Shown: positions 20,528-31,302, counted from the first letter of the stretch. The stretch: 64,000 nt of DNA from Lucinisca nassula (GCA_963580285.1 OY757011.1:161993908-162057907), one strand, 5' to 3'. Notes: generated by a model not told the origin, from the sequence alone. Translations and numbers: made by a program.

Positions 20528-20738
20528 TTAACCATTGTATGCTAGTGGACCTTTCCACTGCTATATGTTGGACAAGTCCATTTGCCATACAAAGGGTGTC
20601 AGGCCTTTTTTTTTTCTTTGAAAGAAATTTTTTTTAAAGAAAATTCTTTTAGCAAATAGTGCAGGCTCTGATCAGACGCCGCACCTGCGATGTTTGCCAA
20701 GGTACCCCTTTAAGGGTTTCCCGCATGCAATGGGTTAA
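20528..20738. mobile_element. MITE-E, full length
   Basis: Bounded by TTAA at both ends (TTAACCATTGTATGC; GCATGCAATGGGTTAA). The core is damaged: GATCAGACGCCGCACC then GCGATG. Confidence 0.8.
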
Positions 20739-20957
20739 GGGGAATTGATATACCTGGCAGATTTTTTTCCTGCATTCTTGGAAGGGAGACAACTTTCAGA
20801 ACTTATTCACTTTTCTATAAAATCTGTCCAACAGACAAGGGGGTATACTCTTAAAGGAAAGAATTTGCTCCTTAAGAGTTGACCCATACTGACATGGCAG
20901 GCAAAAATAGTTTTACAGGAGTTGCCTCCCCTGAAGGTGTATTCATTCCCTTATTGG
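20735..20957. mobile_element. MITE-I
   Basis: Starts TTAAGGGGAATTGATA and shares that TTAA with the preceding MITE-E. Half hairpin AAAGAATTTGCTCC; ends near TTCATTCCCTTATTGG. Confidence 0.65.
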
Positions 20958-21070
20958 GTATTATATATGTATTCAACTGTGGCTACTCCAACATATCCAC
21001 CAGAACCTCTCTCTTCATAACGCAAGTTTTGGACCCCAATGCCAAAGTTTAACCATGAAATTTCCAAATA

Positions 21071-21136
21071 AAATAGATTATATAGAAAAAATGACCACCG
21101 ATGGCCACATTGATGGTCTTTTTTCTATATAATCTA
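21071..21136. repeat. Perfect-arm hairpin
   Basis: ATAGATTATATAGAAAAAA is mirrored by TTTTTTCTATATAATCTAT around GACCACCGATGGCCACATTG. No longer element is visible around it. Confidence 0.7.
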
Positions 21137-21209
21137 TATACATCTTTGGGATGCATCTTCAAACTGTGTTATATCCAAAATAATGTTACATGTATCAGTG
21201 AAAAGTGTG

Positions 21210-21576
21210 TATTTTTTAGTTTTTACATTCCACCAACAGCTGAGGTCATATTGAGAATTGATCTTGGTATAAAGACTCACGCAAAAGTCTGCAGAAGTCT
21301 GAAATGAAACCCGTGACCCCTGGTTTATGAGGCAAGTAGCTTAACCCATTGCATGCGGGAAACCCATAAAGGGGTACTTTGGCAAACAGTGCAGGCCCAG
21401 ATCAGACGCCGCAGAATGCGGCATCTGATCAGGACCTGCACTATTTGCGTCAAAAATAGAATAAAAACGTAAAAATAGGCCTGACATCCCTTATATGACA
21501 AATGGACTTGTCCAACATACAGCGATGGAACACTCCACTAGTATACAATGGGTTAAGAATTACATCACAGAGGCTC
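21210..21576 (-). mobile_element. SINE-4, tRNA-derived, split by MITE-E
   Basis: CCACCAACAGCTGAGGTCAT through GACCCCTGGTTTATGAGGC, interrupted at 21341-21556, then CACAGAGGCTCC (tRNA-like head on the minus strand). Confidence 0.65.
21341..21556. mobile_element. MITE-E inside SINE-4
   Basis: Complete 216-bp copy counting both TTAA: TTAACCCATTGCATGCGGG to CAATGGGTTAA. Core AGATCAGACGCCGCAG / TGCGGCATCTGATC. Confidence 0.85.
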
Positions 21577-21649
21577 CTACAAGGAGGTAAAGGCATCTAT
21601 AAATATAAACATACAGTCAACTGTCAACTAGAATTTGTTTTTTTTTTAC

Positions 21650-22010
21650 AAAAACACAGATGTCTCCCCACTTTTTGACCTCTAAGTATGACCTTGACAT
21701 TGGCGGTATTGACCTAGGTCTTGTATGCAACACATCATCTAATGAAGATGAACATTTCTGCAAAGTAACTTTAAAAAGTTCATAGAGAAATAAGAAAGTT
21801 ATTGACCGTACACAAAAAAGCCCTTTTCTACCTTTGACCTCTAAGTATGGCCTTGACCTTTGAGGTACAACACATCGTTTCATGATGCCCAGTAATTTCA
21901 TAATCCATCAAAGAATAAGAAAGTTATTGACTGTAGACAAAAGAGGCCCCTTTTTTACCATTGACCTCTAGGTATGACCTTGACATTGGAGGTATGGACC
22001 TTGAGCAGGA
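21650..22010 (+). repeat. Tandem repeats with GACCTCTAAGTATGACCTTGA
   Basis: The phrase GACCTCTAAGTATGGCCTTG recurs near 21680, 21837 and 21963, with GAATAAGAAAGTTATTGAC in each unit. It ends about 30 bp from the donor of exon 17. Confidence 0.75.
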
Positions 22011-22039
22011 CACGAAAAACTGCTAATAAAATGCCCTAC

Positions 22040-22142
22040 CTGTGTCTCATATTCTTTAAGGAAGCTTGGTGGCTCCACAAACTCCAGCTGTTGTTCATAT
22101 CCCTGTTGGTAAACTCTGTAGTTACTAATGTACTTCAAGTAT
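22040..22142 (-). CDS. Cadherin exon 17: start of cytoplasmic tail
   Basis: Acceptor atttcag, donor gtagggc. It encodes YLKYISNYRVYQQGY and PPSFLKEYETQ. Its first base completes Arg with exon 16; it ends in phase 0. Confidence 0.87.
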
Positions 22143-22184
22143 CTGAAATGAATATGAGAAAACACGTAATAGACAAAGTGCACT

Positions 22185-22490
22185 CCGTCATGACTCCAAA
22201 ACTAATAGCAATTTTCTGACAAAAATCTGCGATATTTTTTCTCATTTCTGTTGCAAATATAGAATGTGAGTGCTTGTCGGCACTGCCTCAGTGAGGCTGT
22301 TTTAATGAGTACCCACACTGTGTCTTTGGGCAAGACTAAAGAAAATGTACATCCTTGCAAACCCCACTTTTCTCTATATAAAGTCTGTTATAAGGGTATT
22401 CTCTACAAAGACATGTTTCAGCTCTGCGTGGAAGCACCATGCAGCCCGTATTTCTCCAAGCCCGGATGGGCGGGGAAGTTTCACTGTATT
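22185..22490. mobile_element. Degenerate MITE-A followed by SINE-1 fragment
   Basis: 22185-22410 has the diverged core CACTGCCTCAGTGAGGCTGT; 22415-22490 is SINE-1 (CAGCTCTGCGTGGAAGCACC to GGATGGGCGGGG). Confidence 0.55.
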
Positions 22491-22494
22491 TACA

Positions 22495-22585
22495 TACACT
22501 AAGATTCCTTTATTAAGACCACATTTGGAACTGTTCAAAAGTGGTCTTTAAGACCACTTTTGAAAGTCCCAAATGTGGTCTCTTA
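22495..22585. mobile_element. MITE-J, short copy
   Basis: TTAAGACCACATTTGG and the palindrome TTCAAAAGTGGTCTT / AAGACCACTTTTGAA. Confidence 0.65.
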
Positions 22586-22640
22586 CTAGAAGACACTGGT
22601 GAACATGTAGAAAACACAAAGAAAGAAGAACTGAAACCTT

Positions 22641-22853
22641 TTAACCCCTGACCTGCTGAATATTTAAATATGTCACACCCACCACTGATTATCAACCAAT
22701 CAGATTATTAATTTGTTGCAATAATTTGCATCAGGTAAAGTGAATGGTAAACAATGGAGATCCTGATCAGATGGCTTCTCCAGAAGCAATCTGATCTGGA
22801 TCTACATTGTTGGAAAGGTAAGACATATCCAGGCTCAGCAGGACAAGGGTTAA
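22641..22853. mobile_element. MITE-D, full length
   Basis: TTAACCCCTGACCTGCTG to CAGCAGGACAAGGGTTAA; core GATCAGATGGCTTCTCC / AGAAGCAATCTGATC. Confidence 0.82.
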
Positions 22854-22860
22854 ATATGTT

Positions 22861-23104
22861 TTAAGGGGAATGGGTACACCTTCAGGGGAGGCAACTCCTG
22901 CAAGTTTTTTTGTCTCCAATGTCAATAGGGGTCAACTCTTAATGGAAAGAATTTGCTCCAGATTCTGGAGCAAATTCTTTCCATTAAGAATAGACCCATT
23001 TTACAGTGGGGCTGAACCTATAGAAAGGTAAACAGGAAGTCCAGAAAGTTGTCTCCCTTTCTAAAAAGGCAGAGAAATCTGTTAGCTGTTCCCATTCCCC
23101 TTAA
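22861..23104. mobile_element. MITE-I, full length
   Basis: TTAAGGGGAATGGGTACACC to GTTCCCATTCCCCTTAA, TTAA at both ends; perfect core AAAGAATTTGCTCCAGA / TCTGGAGCAAATTCTTT. Confidence 0.85.
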
Positions 23105-23139
23105 ATGAAGAATGTCTTATTTTCACCTGGTCTTAATGC

Positions 23140-23440
23140 CTGTTTGATTGGAGGTTTAACGTCCCCGTCAACACTATTTAGGTCATTTTGGAGACATTGC
23201 TTCCAATTTTGTGGGACTTTTACCCGACATTGAGATGAAATGACATCTCAAGCCCTGCCGTCCAATGAAACAATAGCGTTTATATGCATGGACTGGCCAA
23301 CTCACACCACTTTGCCTGGGTAGGCTTAGACCTTCTAAGCAGTTTACCAGTACTCGTGTGTGGTCGGTTTCAGCTCTGCGTGGAAGCATCATCCAGCCCA
23401 TTCTATTTCTCCAAGCCCCGATGGGCAGGCGGCAAGGTCT
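23140..23440 (-). mobile_element. SINE-1, near full length
   Basis: GTTTGATTGGAGGTTTAACG through GAGATGAAATGACATCTCAA to AAGCCCCGATGGGC; about 40 bp from the donor of exon 16. Confidence 0.8.
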
Positions 23441-23480
23441 TAATAGTGGATTTCTACTGTACATAATCACTCATACTAAC

Positions 23481-23708
23481 CTGGAATGGGTGAAAACGAG
23501 GACTATGATGCCAACAATACACAACAGTATGGAAATTCCAGCCAAGGCAATGAGCGCTGCCCAAGGATCGTCCGACCACCAAATGTAGGATTTCGTCAGA
23601 ACTGTCGTTTTCAGCTCACTCTCTTCATACGGCTCGTGGACATCAAAACCAACAATCTGGGTCTTCTCATTCACTTTGTCTATGATTGGAGTGCCATCAC
23701 CCAAAAGT
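23481..23708 (-). CDS. Cadherin exon 16: juxtamembrane region and membrane helix
   Basis: Acceptor acaacag, donor gttagtatg. It encodes LLGDGTPIIDKVNEK, then WWSDDPWAALIALAGIS and LLCIVGIIVLVF, a single hydrophobic helix of about 22 residues, then FTHS. It marks the switch from outside to cytoplasm. The exon starts and ends inside codons that match its neighbours. Confidence 0.92.
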
Positions 23709-23760
23709 CTGTTGTAAAACAAAAATATCAGTAGAAAACACATGTATGTGGGATAAAGTT

Positions 23761-24146
23761 CAATAAGAAAACGTGCCTATATAAATCATAGCAACAGATG
23801 TGTATCTTGTGATAATTGAAGGATAGCTTTCCTTGTTTCTCCATAGCAATAAGGAAAACTATCCTTCAATTTTTTCAAAAGACGCACCTTATCTGTTGCT
23901 ATGTAAATACATTGAAAATTTTACCACAAATAAATGAAACTTTACAGATAAAAAAGTTTTGAAATTTTACATATATTTGCACAAAACAAATTCTAGGTAC
24001 TTGTTAAAGCTGCCTCGATGAGGCGGTTCCAACGAGTACCCACAATCTATGTTTTTGAGCAGAAATAAGAAAAAGAATGTATACCCCTGTAAACCCAGTT
24101 TAAGGGTTTAAGGGGATCAAAATTATGTAGGCCAATTTTTGTAATA
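23761..24146. mobile_element. MITE-A with a nested 117-bp hairpin element
   Basis: The outer copy has core GCTGCCTCGATGAGGCGG. The inner element, 23787-23903, has ends CATAGCAACAGAT / ATCTGTTGCTATG, a hairpin AATTGAAGGATAG / CTATCCTTCAATT, and TAAAT on both sides as a 5-bp duplication. Confidence 0.75.
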
Positions 24147-24229
24147 ATTTGAATGAAAATTTACATTTTCTAATTTCTGCTGCAAATGCTTGTTAACATG
24201 AATAGCAGGCTAGAACCAAATGTACTTTT

Positions 24230-24508
24230 TATTGTTTCCCCTTTGTGAAGAGTTTAAGAGCCCAATCAACACTATTTAGACATATAGGGCGTCAGTTTTC
24301 CTCACCAAACTTTTTCTGGGCAGGTTTATACAAAGGCGACAAACCAGTACAGTGCACATTCTTTTGCCAGAAACTGACGACAAGGTTTTCTTGAATGAGC
24401 AGACTGAAGAGAAGGACCATAAAAAATGATGATGATGATAAAGCTCCATGAAAGAATGCTGTCGACATGGCAGGAATCTAAACCGTGACCTCCTGATCAC
24501 CACTCAAT
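24230..24508 (-). mobile_element. SINE-2
   Basis: CCAGTACAGTGCACATTC, GCCAGAAACTGACGACAAGG and GACATGGCAGGAATCTAAACC match the copy at 14416; the B-box is eroded. Confidence 0.65.
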
Positions 24509-24720
24509 TTACGCCTTATCCTACTGCATAATTAATTTAGCCATACCCATTTCTAACTTTCAACCAATCAGATTACTTGATGTAATTTATTCATTCAAAT
24601 TCACTAACTGAATGGAAAACAGTGTAGTTCCTGATCAGATGGCTTCTGAAGAAGCCATCTGATCTGAATCTACACTGTTTGCAAAGGTAGGGATTGTCGT
24701 GAACAGCAGGATAAGGGTTA
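24509..24720. mobile_element. MITE-D
   Basis: CGCCTTATCCTACTGCA to CAGCAGGATAAGGGTTA; perfect core GATCAGATGGCTTCTGA / AGAAGCCATCTGATC. Confidence 0.75.
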
Positions 24721-24932
24721 GAACTGTTCAACATACAAAATATAAATATTTTCTTTGAAATTGTTTCAGGACGTATGTGCTTTATGTTTTTTTTTTAAGA
24801 AATTTTCACATATGTTAAGGGGATGGTTAGTTGGCAGTGGGTGGAAAAAAAAAGAAACATTCAAATATTGAAAACTATGTTATAATGAACTGTGTTATAA
24901 GGAGTTTATGGGTAATTGATTAAAGAACTTAC

Positions 24933-25013
24933 ATTTCAACTCTACTATCTTGTCGTTCCAGAAGCGGGAAGTCTCGAGGTTCCAGTTCAGCAAAAACAAA
25001 TATGATGTCAGTT
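24933..25013 (-). CDS. Cadherin exon 15: membrane-proximal region
   Basis: Acceptor aatttcag, donor gtaagttc. It encodes TDIIFVFAELEPRDFPLLE and RQDSRVE. Only 81 bp; the phase fits both neighbours. Confidence 0.8.
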
Positions 25014-25051
25014 CTGAAATTAACATAGAACAGAATTTCAAGAAAAGTCCA

Positions 25052-25350
25052 TTTGTTTGTTTGATTTGAGGTTTAACCTCCTCGTCAACACTGTAAAGGC
25101 CATTTTGGAGACATTGTTCCAATTTTGTGGGACTTTTAGCCGACATCGAGATGAAATGACATCTCAAGCCCTGTCGCCCAATGAAACCAACAGGGTTAAT
25201 AAGCATGGACGGTCCGACAATCACACTGCTTTGCCTGGACAGGCTTAGATCCTCAGTGGTTTACCAGTAATCGTGTGTAGGTCGGATTCAGCTCTGGGTG
25301 GAAGCATCATGCAGCCCATATATTTCTTCAAGCCCCGATGGGTGGGGGCT
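25052..25350 (-). mobile_element. SINE-1, near full length
   Basis: GTTTGATTTGAGGTTTAACC to CCCCGATGGGTGGGGGC, all SINE-1 landmarks present. Confidence 0.8.
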
Positions 25351-25496
25351 GAAGACAGAATTGCAAGAAAAGTCCAAGACATTATAGGTTTGTTTCTTAC
25401 CAAATTTAGTCTTAACCAATATATGACAATGGACTCTCCCACCTAATAAGTTTGAAATGTTTACACTCAGCTGAGCTGAGAATGAAAGAAAAATTA

Positions 25497-25734
25497 AGCC
25501 AGTGCACGACAAAACCTACAATAAGACATGCGCCCAATTGAAGACTCTCAGATCAGCCTGCGCAGCCATATAGTCTAACCAGAGACTTCTCTTGCTGCAT
25601 GTAGGAGCATTGGACCCTTAGCTATCCTTACAGCACACAACGAAGACTCTGATCAGACTGTGTGGATGTGCAGGCTGATCCGAGTCTTTGTTGGGTGCAC
25701 AGGTCTTATTGTAGGTTTTGTCATGCGCTGGCTC
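25497..25734. mobile_element. Small DNA transposon with about 35-bp terminal inverted repeats
   Basis: The left end AGCCAGTGCACGACAAAACC then TACAATAAGAC is mirrored at the right by GTCTTATTGTAGG then TTTTGTCATGCGCTGGCT. Inside is GATCAGACTGTGTGG. No second copy in the window. Confidence 0.7.
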
Positions 25735-25759
25735 AAATGATTTATCAATGAAGTCTGCT

Positions 25760-26040
25760 TTTGTTTATATTGAGGTTTTACACCCCCATCAACACTATTT
25801 AGGTCTTTTTCAAGACATTGCTTCAGATTTTGTGGGACTTTTACCCAACACAAAGATCAAGTGACATCTCAAGCTCATATGCACAAAGAATCTGCTGGGG
25901 TTTAAGGAATGGTCTGACCGGCACCACTGTGCCTGAACAGGCTTAGACCTTCTAAGTGATTTACCAGTACTCAAATGTTCAGTCTGTTTCACTTCTGTGT
26001 GGAAACATCATGCAGCCTAATCTATTTCTCCAAGCCCCTA
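25760..26040 (-). mobile_element. SINE-1, diverged
   Basis: TTGAGGTTTTACACCCCCAT to TATTTCTCCAAGCCCC. Fragments of SINE-1 (26137-26168) and MITE-H (26168-26206) follow. Confidence 0.65.
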
Positions 26041-26221
26041 TTTTTATATAGGGCATTCATTTCACAGACTTGTCAACAAGGTGGTATACATTTTTTTCTA
26101 TGTTTTTCAACTGAGTGTGAGTCTATTTTATATGATTTGTTTGTTTGATTTGAGGTTTAACGTCCCTATGTTAACTAACGACATTGTTAGTTTTGAACAA
26201 CAGGCTGCAGGTCACCATGTA

Positions 26222-26541
26222 GCTGCCTATTATAGTCATCATCATCAACGGATTTTTTATTAACATGCGGGTACAGGGGCAACGTCCACATAAGTGGGCC
26301 CCCTTCCAGGTAACTGGCTTGCTGCACGCATGGCAAATCTTACATCAGATCTCCAGTCTTGTCTATCATGAGGATCGATAGCAGAGAGCTTCCATTCTCT
26401 GCAATCTCTTACTGTCAGCTGCTTCCAGGCCATTTTGGGCCTACCAGGCCCCCCCTTGAAGAACCTGTGCTGTGTAGAACCTGACTTACCCTGTTTCATC
26501 CACAAGTGTATCAGCCCCTTTCTTATATCTTCTGTACACAA
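26222..26541 (-). pseudogene. LINE ORF2 C-terminus and 3' end
   Basis: The minus strand encodes GGPGRPKMAWKQLTVRDCRE and DPHDRQDWRSDVRFAMRAAS, a GRPxxxW...DRxxWR pattern typical of LINE ORF2 C-termini, then a stop and a GATGATGATG tail at 26222-26235. The rest of the LINE is absent (5' truncated). Confidence 0.65.
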
Positions 26542-26620
26542 TCTGTTCTATAAGGGTAATGAATCCAGATGCCTCTTGTATACCCCTAAAGGCAAAAAAA
26601 TGGTAAGATTTAAGAAAATA

Positions 26621-26966
26621 CAGTCGAACTTCAATGGCTCGAACACCTTTGGGACCACGAAAATCTGTTCGAGGCTGGGGTAGTTCGAGCTACTGAGGGT
26701 TACTGCCAGGAAGCATAAATGGGTTAATTTTGGGACATTTTTTCGATGTTCTATAATGAAATGTATGTTTTGTGTACTCATTAGAATCGCCTCTTGAGGC
26801 GATTCTAATGAGTACACACAGCATACATTTGCAAGATAAAAGTCGGAAATCTACTTAATTATCCTGCATTATTGCCTATGTAAAGGAATTCCCTAGGGAC
26901 TCAAGAATGGGTTCGACTCAGCCATGGTAAACGAGCCATCCTGTTCGAGCCATTGACGTTCTACTG
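26621..26966. mobile_element. MITE-B, full length
   Basis: CAGTCGAACTTCAATGGCTC to CATTGACGTTCTACTG, flanked by TA on both sides. Core TCATTAGAATCGCCTC / GAGGCGATTCTAATGA. A duplicated right end follows (26969-27029). TA target and CAGT ends fit Tigger/pogo-type elements. Confidence 0.82.
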
Positions 26967-27069
26967 TATTACAGTTCGACTCAGCCATGGTAAACGAGCC
27001 ATCGTGTTCGAGCCATTGACGTTCTGCTGTATTACAAGAAAATAAAATACAGTAAAATGTCAATAATGG

Positions 27070-27242
27070 CCCTTTTCAAGATTATTTCCATTACTTCCAG
27101 CTGATCATTAATCAGAGACAGGCAAACACCGGAGTACCTGGAGGAATATCAGGTCACAATCTGAGCGAGGTTCGAGCCACAGGGGCGAGAGACCTAATGA
27201 TTTAGAGTTGGCGCTCTTACCCAGAAGGCCACAGAGGTCTGT
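27070..27242 (-). mobile_element. SINE-3
   Basis: TTTCAAGATTATTTCC, ACACCGGAGTACCTGGAG and AAGGCCACAGAGGTC, matching the copy at 39040. Confidence 0.65.
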
Positions 27243-27366
27243 TGAATGAACTCGCTCTTTCGTCCCTAGGATCTCTCCTAATAGCTTCAGATATCAATCT
27301 ATTTAGGATAACTTAGGGAGATTTTTCTGATTCTAGCTTGAAACGCTGCTTTAATCTTGCAATGGT

Positions 27367-27430
27367 ATGTTGTGTGTACTCATTAGAATCACCTCAATGA
27401 GGCGATTCTAATGAGTACACATAGCATACT
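27367..27430. repeat. Core hairpin of MITE-B type outside a MITE-B
   Basis: TGTGTACTCATTAGAATC and GATTCTAATGAGTACACA around ACCTCAATGAGGC. The flanks do not match MITE-A, -B or -C. Confidence 0.65.
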
Positions 27431-27518
27431 TTTTTTTTCATAAAAGACTGATATAAAGATATCCTTAAATCAACTCCATTATGGTGCTGTGATAACTCTC
27501 AAAAGTTCAAATCTGTAT

Positions 27519-27775
27519 TTAAGGAGAATGGGAACATGGGGTAGATTTTTTGACAACTTTGGGGACTTCCTGTTCGCTTTTCTATAAGCCCTGTCCCACT
27601 GAAAAAGAGGTCAACTCTTAAAGGAAAGAATTTGCTCCTTGGGAGCAAATTCTTCCCGAGTAAACTCTTTTTTTCCATGGCAGAGAGTTTATAGAAAAGC
27701 GAACAGGAAGTCTCGAAAGTTGTCTCCGTTTGAAAAATGGCAGAAAAATCCTCTGGATGTTACCATTTCCCTTAA
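27519..27775. mobile_element. MITE-I, full length
   Basis: TTAAGGAGAATGGGAACA to GTTACCATTTCCCTTAA; core AAAGAATTTGCTCC / GGAGCAAATTCTT. Confidence 0.82.
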
Positions 27776-27869
27776 TTATACTGGTTAGAGTAAGAAAAGA
27801 ACAACTTTGCCATATATTTGAAAATTTGTCTGCCATAGTTGTGTTTTAAGAGTTTGATCTGTTTATGTA

Positions 27870-28062
27870 GTGTTAAACCCTTTACACTTTGTCATTCAGT
27901 TTGCAAATTTGAATGAATACATTACATGAAGTTTTGTTTGACTTGAGGTTTAACGTCCCCGTCAACACTGTAAAGGTCATTTTGGAGACCTTGAAGTAAT
28001 TTGATTGATTGATAATCAGAATGGGTGTGGCAAAATTAATTTATTCAGCAGGACAAAAGAGT
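27870..28062. mobile_element. MITE-D remnant with a short SINE-1 insert
   Basis: SINE-1 tail sequence (about 27930-27993) splits MITE-D, with TGAAG on both sides as a likely target duplication. Confidence 0.6.
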
Positions 28063-28077
28063 AAATTTCTCTACTTA

Positions 28078-28434
28078 CAGTCGAACTTCGATGGCTTGAA
28101 CCACTTTGGGACTATGAAAATTTGTTCGAGACATCGGTAGTTCGAGCCACAGAGGGATAATATTATTTGCCATACCAGGAGGCATAATGGAGGTAATTGT
28201 GGATATCTTTTCGGTGTACTGTATTACAAATGTACGTTGTGTGTACTCATTAGAATCGCCTCATCGAGGCGATTCTAATGAGTATACACAGCATACATTT
28301 GCAAGATAAATGAAGAAAATCTTCATAAATTACCCCTATATCGTATTTGGAGGAACTCCCTGAGGACTCAAGAACAGGTTCGACTCATCCATGGTAAACG
28401 AGCCATCGGTGTTCGAGCCATCGAAGTTTTACTG
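28078..28434. mobile_element. MITE-B, full length
   Basis: CAGTCGAACTTCGATGGCTT to CATCGAAGTTTTACTG; core TCATTAGAATCGCCTC / GAGGCGATTCTAATGA; TA on the left. Confidence 0.82.
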
Positions 28435-28499
28435 TTTTTATATATTTTTTATCTTCGATATGCCAAACAAAGTTTTCTTTTTTTTATTTGAAGTTTTAC

Positions 28500-28980
28500 A
28501 GTTCTTTCAAGATTATTCCACTTATTATACAATATTATTCCAGGTATAAAGAGCCAGTCATTAATCAGAGATAGGCAAAAACTGGTCATCACGTGAACAA
28601 GTCTGTTTTATTGTCACCCCTTACTGAGAAAACTGGGGTTTACAGGGGTATACATTATTTTTCTTATTTCTGCTCAAAGACATAGGTTGTGGGTTCTTAT
28701 CTGAACTGCCTCAATGAGGTGGGTCTAACGGCACCCACAGCCTATGTTTGCAGTTTAATAGGAAAGATATCACAGATTTTCATCTGAAAAGTAGCAATTT
28801 TGGAGATGTGAAAAAATGCACTATGTCACATGGGTGTGTTATAATAATGGTACCTAAAGAAAATCTACCTGACCTTCTGTTGCAGAACTTGGGCTCTTAC
28901 ATGTGAACAGAGTTAGGCTGTGAACCAACAGCAGTGGGGAAACAAAATATTTAAGAGTGTGCTCTTTATTTAGGCCAGAG
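28500..28980 (-). mobile_element. SINE-3 split by MITE-A (28587-28849)
   Basis: SINE-3 parts are 28500-28586 and 28850-28980. The inserted MITE-A runs from CATCACGTGAACAAGTC to GTGTGTTATAATAATG, with a decayed core. Confidence 0.65.
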
Positions 28981-28989
28981 ACATATTGA

Positions 28990-29270
28990 CATTACGGTAA
29001 CACACCCATGCGACATAGTGCATTTTTTCACATCTCAAAAATGGCTACTTTTCTAATGAAAATCTGTGATATTTTTCTTATTGATATTTAAAACGTAGGT
29101 TGTGGGTGCTCGTAAGAACTGCCTCATTGATGTGGTTCTTACGAGTACCCACTACCTATGTCTTGGAGCAGAAAAAATAAAAAATAATGCATACCCCCGT
29201 AAACCCCAGTTTCCCCTATATAAAGTGGGGTTTATGGGGGTGTTCATTCCACGGACTTTTTCACATGATG
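28990..29270. mobile_element. MITE-A, full length
   Basis: CATTACGGTAACACACCCAT to GGACTTTTTCACATGATG; core GAACTGCCTCATTGATG. The right end is 27 bp from the donor of exon 14. Confidence 0.8.
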
Positions 29271-29297
29271 AAAAGCAAAGAACCTGTGGAAACTTAC

Positions 29298-29389
29298 AAT
29301 CTGATATTTTCTAGCTCGCCAATCAAATCATCTGGTATATGGTTTTTCACTTCCAGGACAAAACGATTTTTGGGTTCAACTAGGTGTAC
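29298..29389 (-). CDS. Cadherin exon 14: membrane-proximal region
   Basis: Acceptor ctttcag, donor gtaagtttcc. It encodes VHLVEPKNRFVLEVKN and IPDDLIGELENIR, ending with two bases of a codon that exon 15 completes. Confidence 0.83.
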
Positions 29390-29442
29390 CTGAAAGAAAT
29401 AAGGATGGTTAAATTTAAACATCATCATAATATAGCCCATGT

Positions 29443-29661
29443 TTAACCCATTGTATACTAGTGGACTCTTCCATTGCTCAATATAAGACAAGTCCATTTG
29501 TCATACAAGTGGTGGAAGGCCTATTTTTGGTTTTTATTCTAATTCTGAGGTAAAATTCTTTTAGCAAATAGTGTAGGCCCCGATCAGATGCCGCATTCTG
29601 CGGCTTCTGATCTGGGCCTGCACTGTTTGCCAAGGTATGTACCCAGCATGCAATGGGTTAA
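29443..29661. mobile_element. MITE-E, full length
   Basis: TTAACCCATTGTATACTAG to GCATGCAATGGGTTAA; core GATCAGATGCCGCATTC / TGCGGCTTCTGATC. Confidence 0.82.
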
Positions 29662-29764
29662 CAGCTGAATCAATGAAATTATTCATATAAAAATTTGCCG
29701 TTTTCATAATTCTGTTTTAAACAAAGACTGTTGAGCCAGTTCTCACAAATACCCACAATCTATG

Positions 29765-30043
29765 CATCATGAAAACACGCCTATATAATTTTGACCCCCT
29801 TGAATCCCACTTTTTAATAGTAAAACTGGGGTTTCGGGGGATATACCTTATTTTTCATATTTCTGCTCTAAAACATAGATTGTGGGTACTCGTTAGAACC
29901 GCCTCGATGAGGCGGTTCTAACGAGTGCCCACAACCTATATTTTGAGCAGAAATAAGAAAAATATCACAATTTTTCATCATAAAAATTTATTTTTTCGGC
30001 GATAAATGTGGCAATGTATTTGTATAGGCGTGTTTGCGTAATG
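29765..30043. mobile_element. MITE-A, full length
   Basis: CATCATGAAAACACGCCTAT to ATAGGCGTGTTTGCGTAATG; perfect core TCGTTAGAACCGCCTCGA / TGAGGCGGTTCTAACGA. Confidence 0.85.
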
Positions 30044-30185
30044 GTTTTTGAACAAAACTGAGGAACATAATGCACTTGTAATGAGCTACCTTGGCACCTT
30101 TGGCATTTCTTTTTCAGTTCAGTATACATGGCAAGCGATTACATTCGATTCTGTACAACAGAAAGAAGATTAGGATGTCTGATCA

Positions 30186-30535
30186 GGGGCCAGTTGATCA
30201 AAACTAACAATGCCATTAGTTAGTATTTTTTTTGTGGCCCCCGCCAATTGGGGCTTGAAGAAATATATGGGCTGCATGATGCTTCCACGCAGAGCTAAAA
30301 CCGACCCGCAAACAAGTACTGGTAAACCGCTTAGAGGATCTAAGCCTGCCCAGGCAAAGCAGTGCGAGGCGGCCCGTCCATGCTTATAAACCCTATTGGT
30401 TTCATTGGGGGGCAGGGCTTGAGATGTCATTTCATCTTAATGTCGGGTAAAAGTCCCACAAAATTGGAAGCAACATCTCCAAAATGACCTTTACAGTGTT
30501 GACGGGGACGTTAAACCTCAAATTGAACAATAAAA
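30186..30535 (+). mobile_element. SINE-1 in plus orientation, after a MITE-H end
   Basis: 30186-30223 is a MITE-H end (GGGGCCAGTTGATCAAAAC). 30233-30535 is SINE-1 read forwards, from GGGGCTTGAAGAAATATATG to ACGTTAAACCTCAAATTGAA plus an A-rich tail. Confidence 0.75.
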
Positions 30536-30616
30536 TAAAGTTAGTATTTTCTTTAAACTTTAGTCATTTAATATGGCAAATATGCTAGTACCTTTGCTAA
30601 TATAATATGTGTATTT

Positions 30617-30890
30617 TGTTTTTGTTGATTTGACACTGTATAGGTCATTTTGGAGACGTTGCTTCCAATTTTGTGTGACTTTTACCAGACATCGAGATGA
30701 AATGACATCTCAAGCCCTGCTGCCCAAAGAAACCTATAGGGTTTGTATGCATGGATTCACTACACTTTTCCAGGGCAGGCTTAGAACATCTAAGCAGTTT
30801 ACCAGTAATCATGTGCGGTCAGTTTCAGCTCTGCATGGAAGCATCATGCAGCACAATCTATGTCTTCAAGGCCCCATGGGCGGGGGCTAA
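30617..30890 (-). mobile_element. SINE-1
   Basis: TTGGAGACGTTGCTTCC to CCCCATGGGCGGGGGC. A further 40-bp SINE-1 tail piece lies at 30938-30977. Confidence 0.75.
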
Positions 30891-31009
30891 ATATAATATG
30901 AGTAGCTCATGCTATAACAAATAACATTTTGACCACTTTTGTTTGTTTGATTTGAGGTTTAACGTCCCCGTCAACAAATGAGCTTCTTAATTTAACAAAT
31001 ACCCATTTA

Positions 31010-31289
31010 CATCTTGTGAACAAGTCCATGAAATGAACACCCCCTTGAACCCCACTGTATATAGCAAAACCTGGGGTTTACGGGGGTATACATTAATTAA
31101 GTTATTTCTGCTCCAAGCCATAAGTTGAGGGTACTCATTAGAACCACCTCAATGAGGCGGTTCTAACGAGCACCAACAACCTATGTTTGTGGTACAAATA
31201 AGAAAAATATCACAGTTTTTCATCAGAAAAGTACCCATTTTGGAGGTGTGAAAAAATGCACTATGTTAAACGGGCATGTTATCGTAATG
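31010..31289. mobile_element. MITE-A, full length, next to a splice donor
   Basis: CATCTTGTGAACAAGTCC to GGGCATGTTATCGTAATG; core GAACCACCTCAATGAGGC. It ends about 11 bp from the donor of exon 13. Confidence 0.82.
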
Positions 31290-31302
31290 AAGATTCACTT
31301 AC

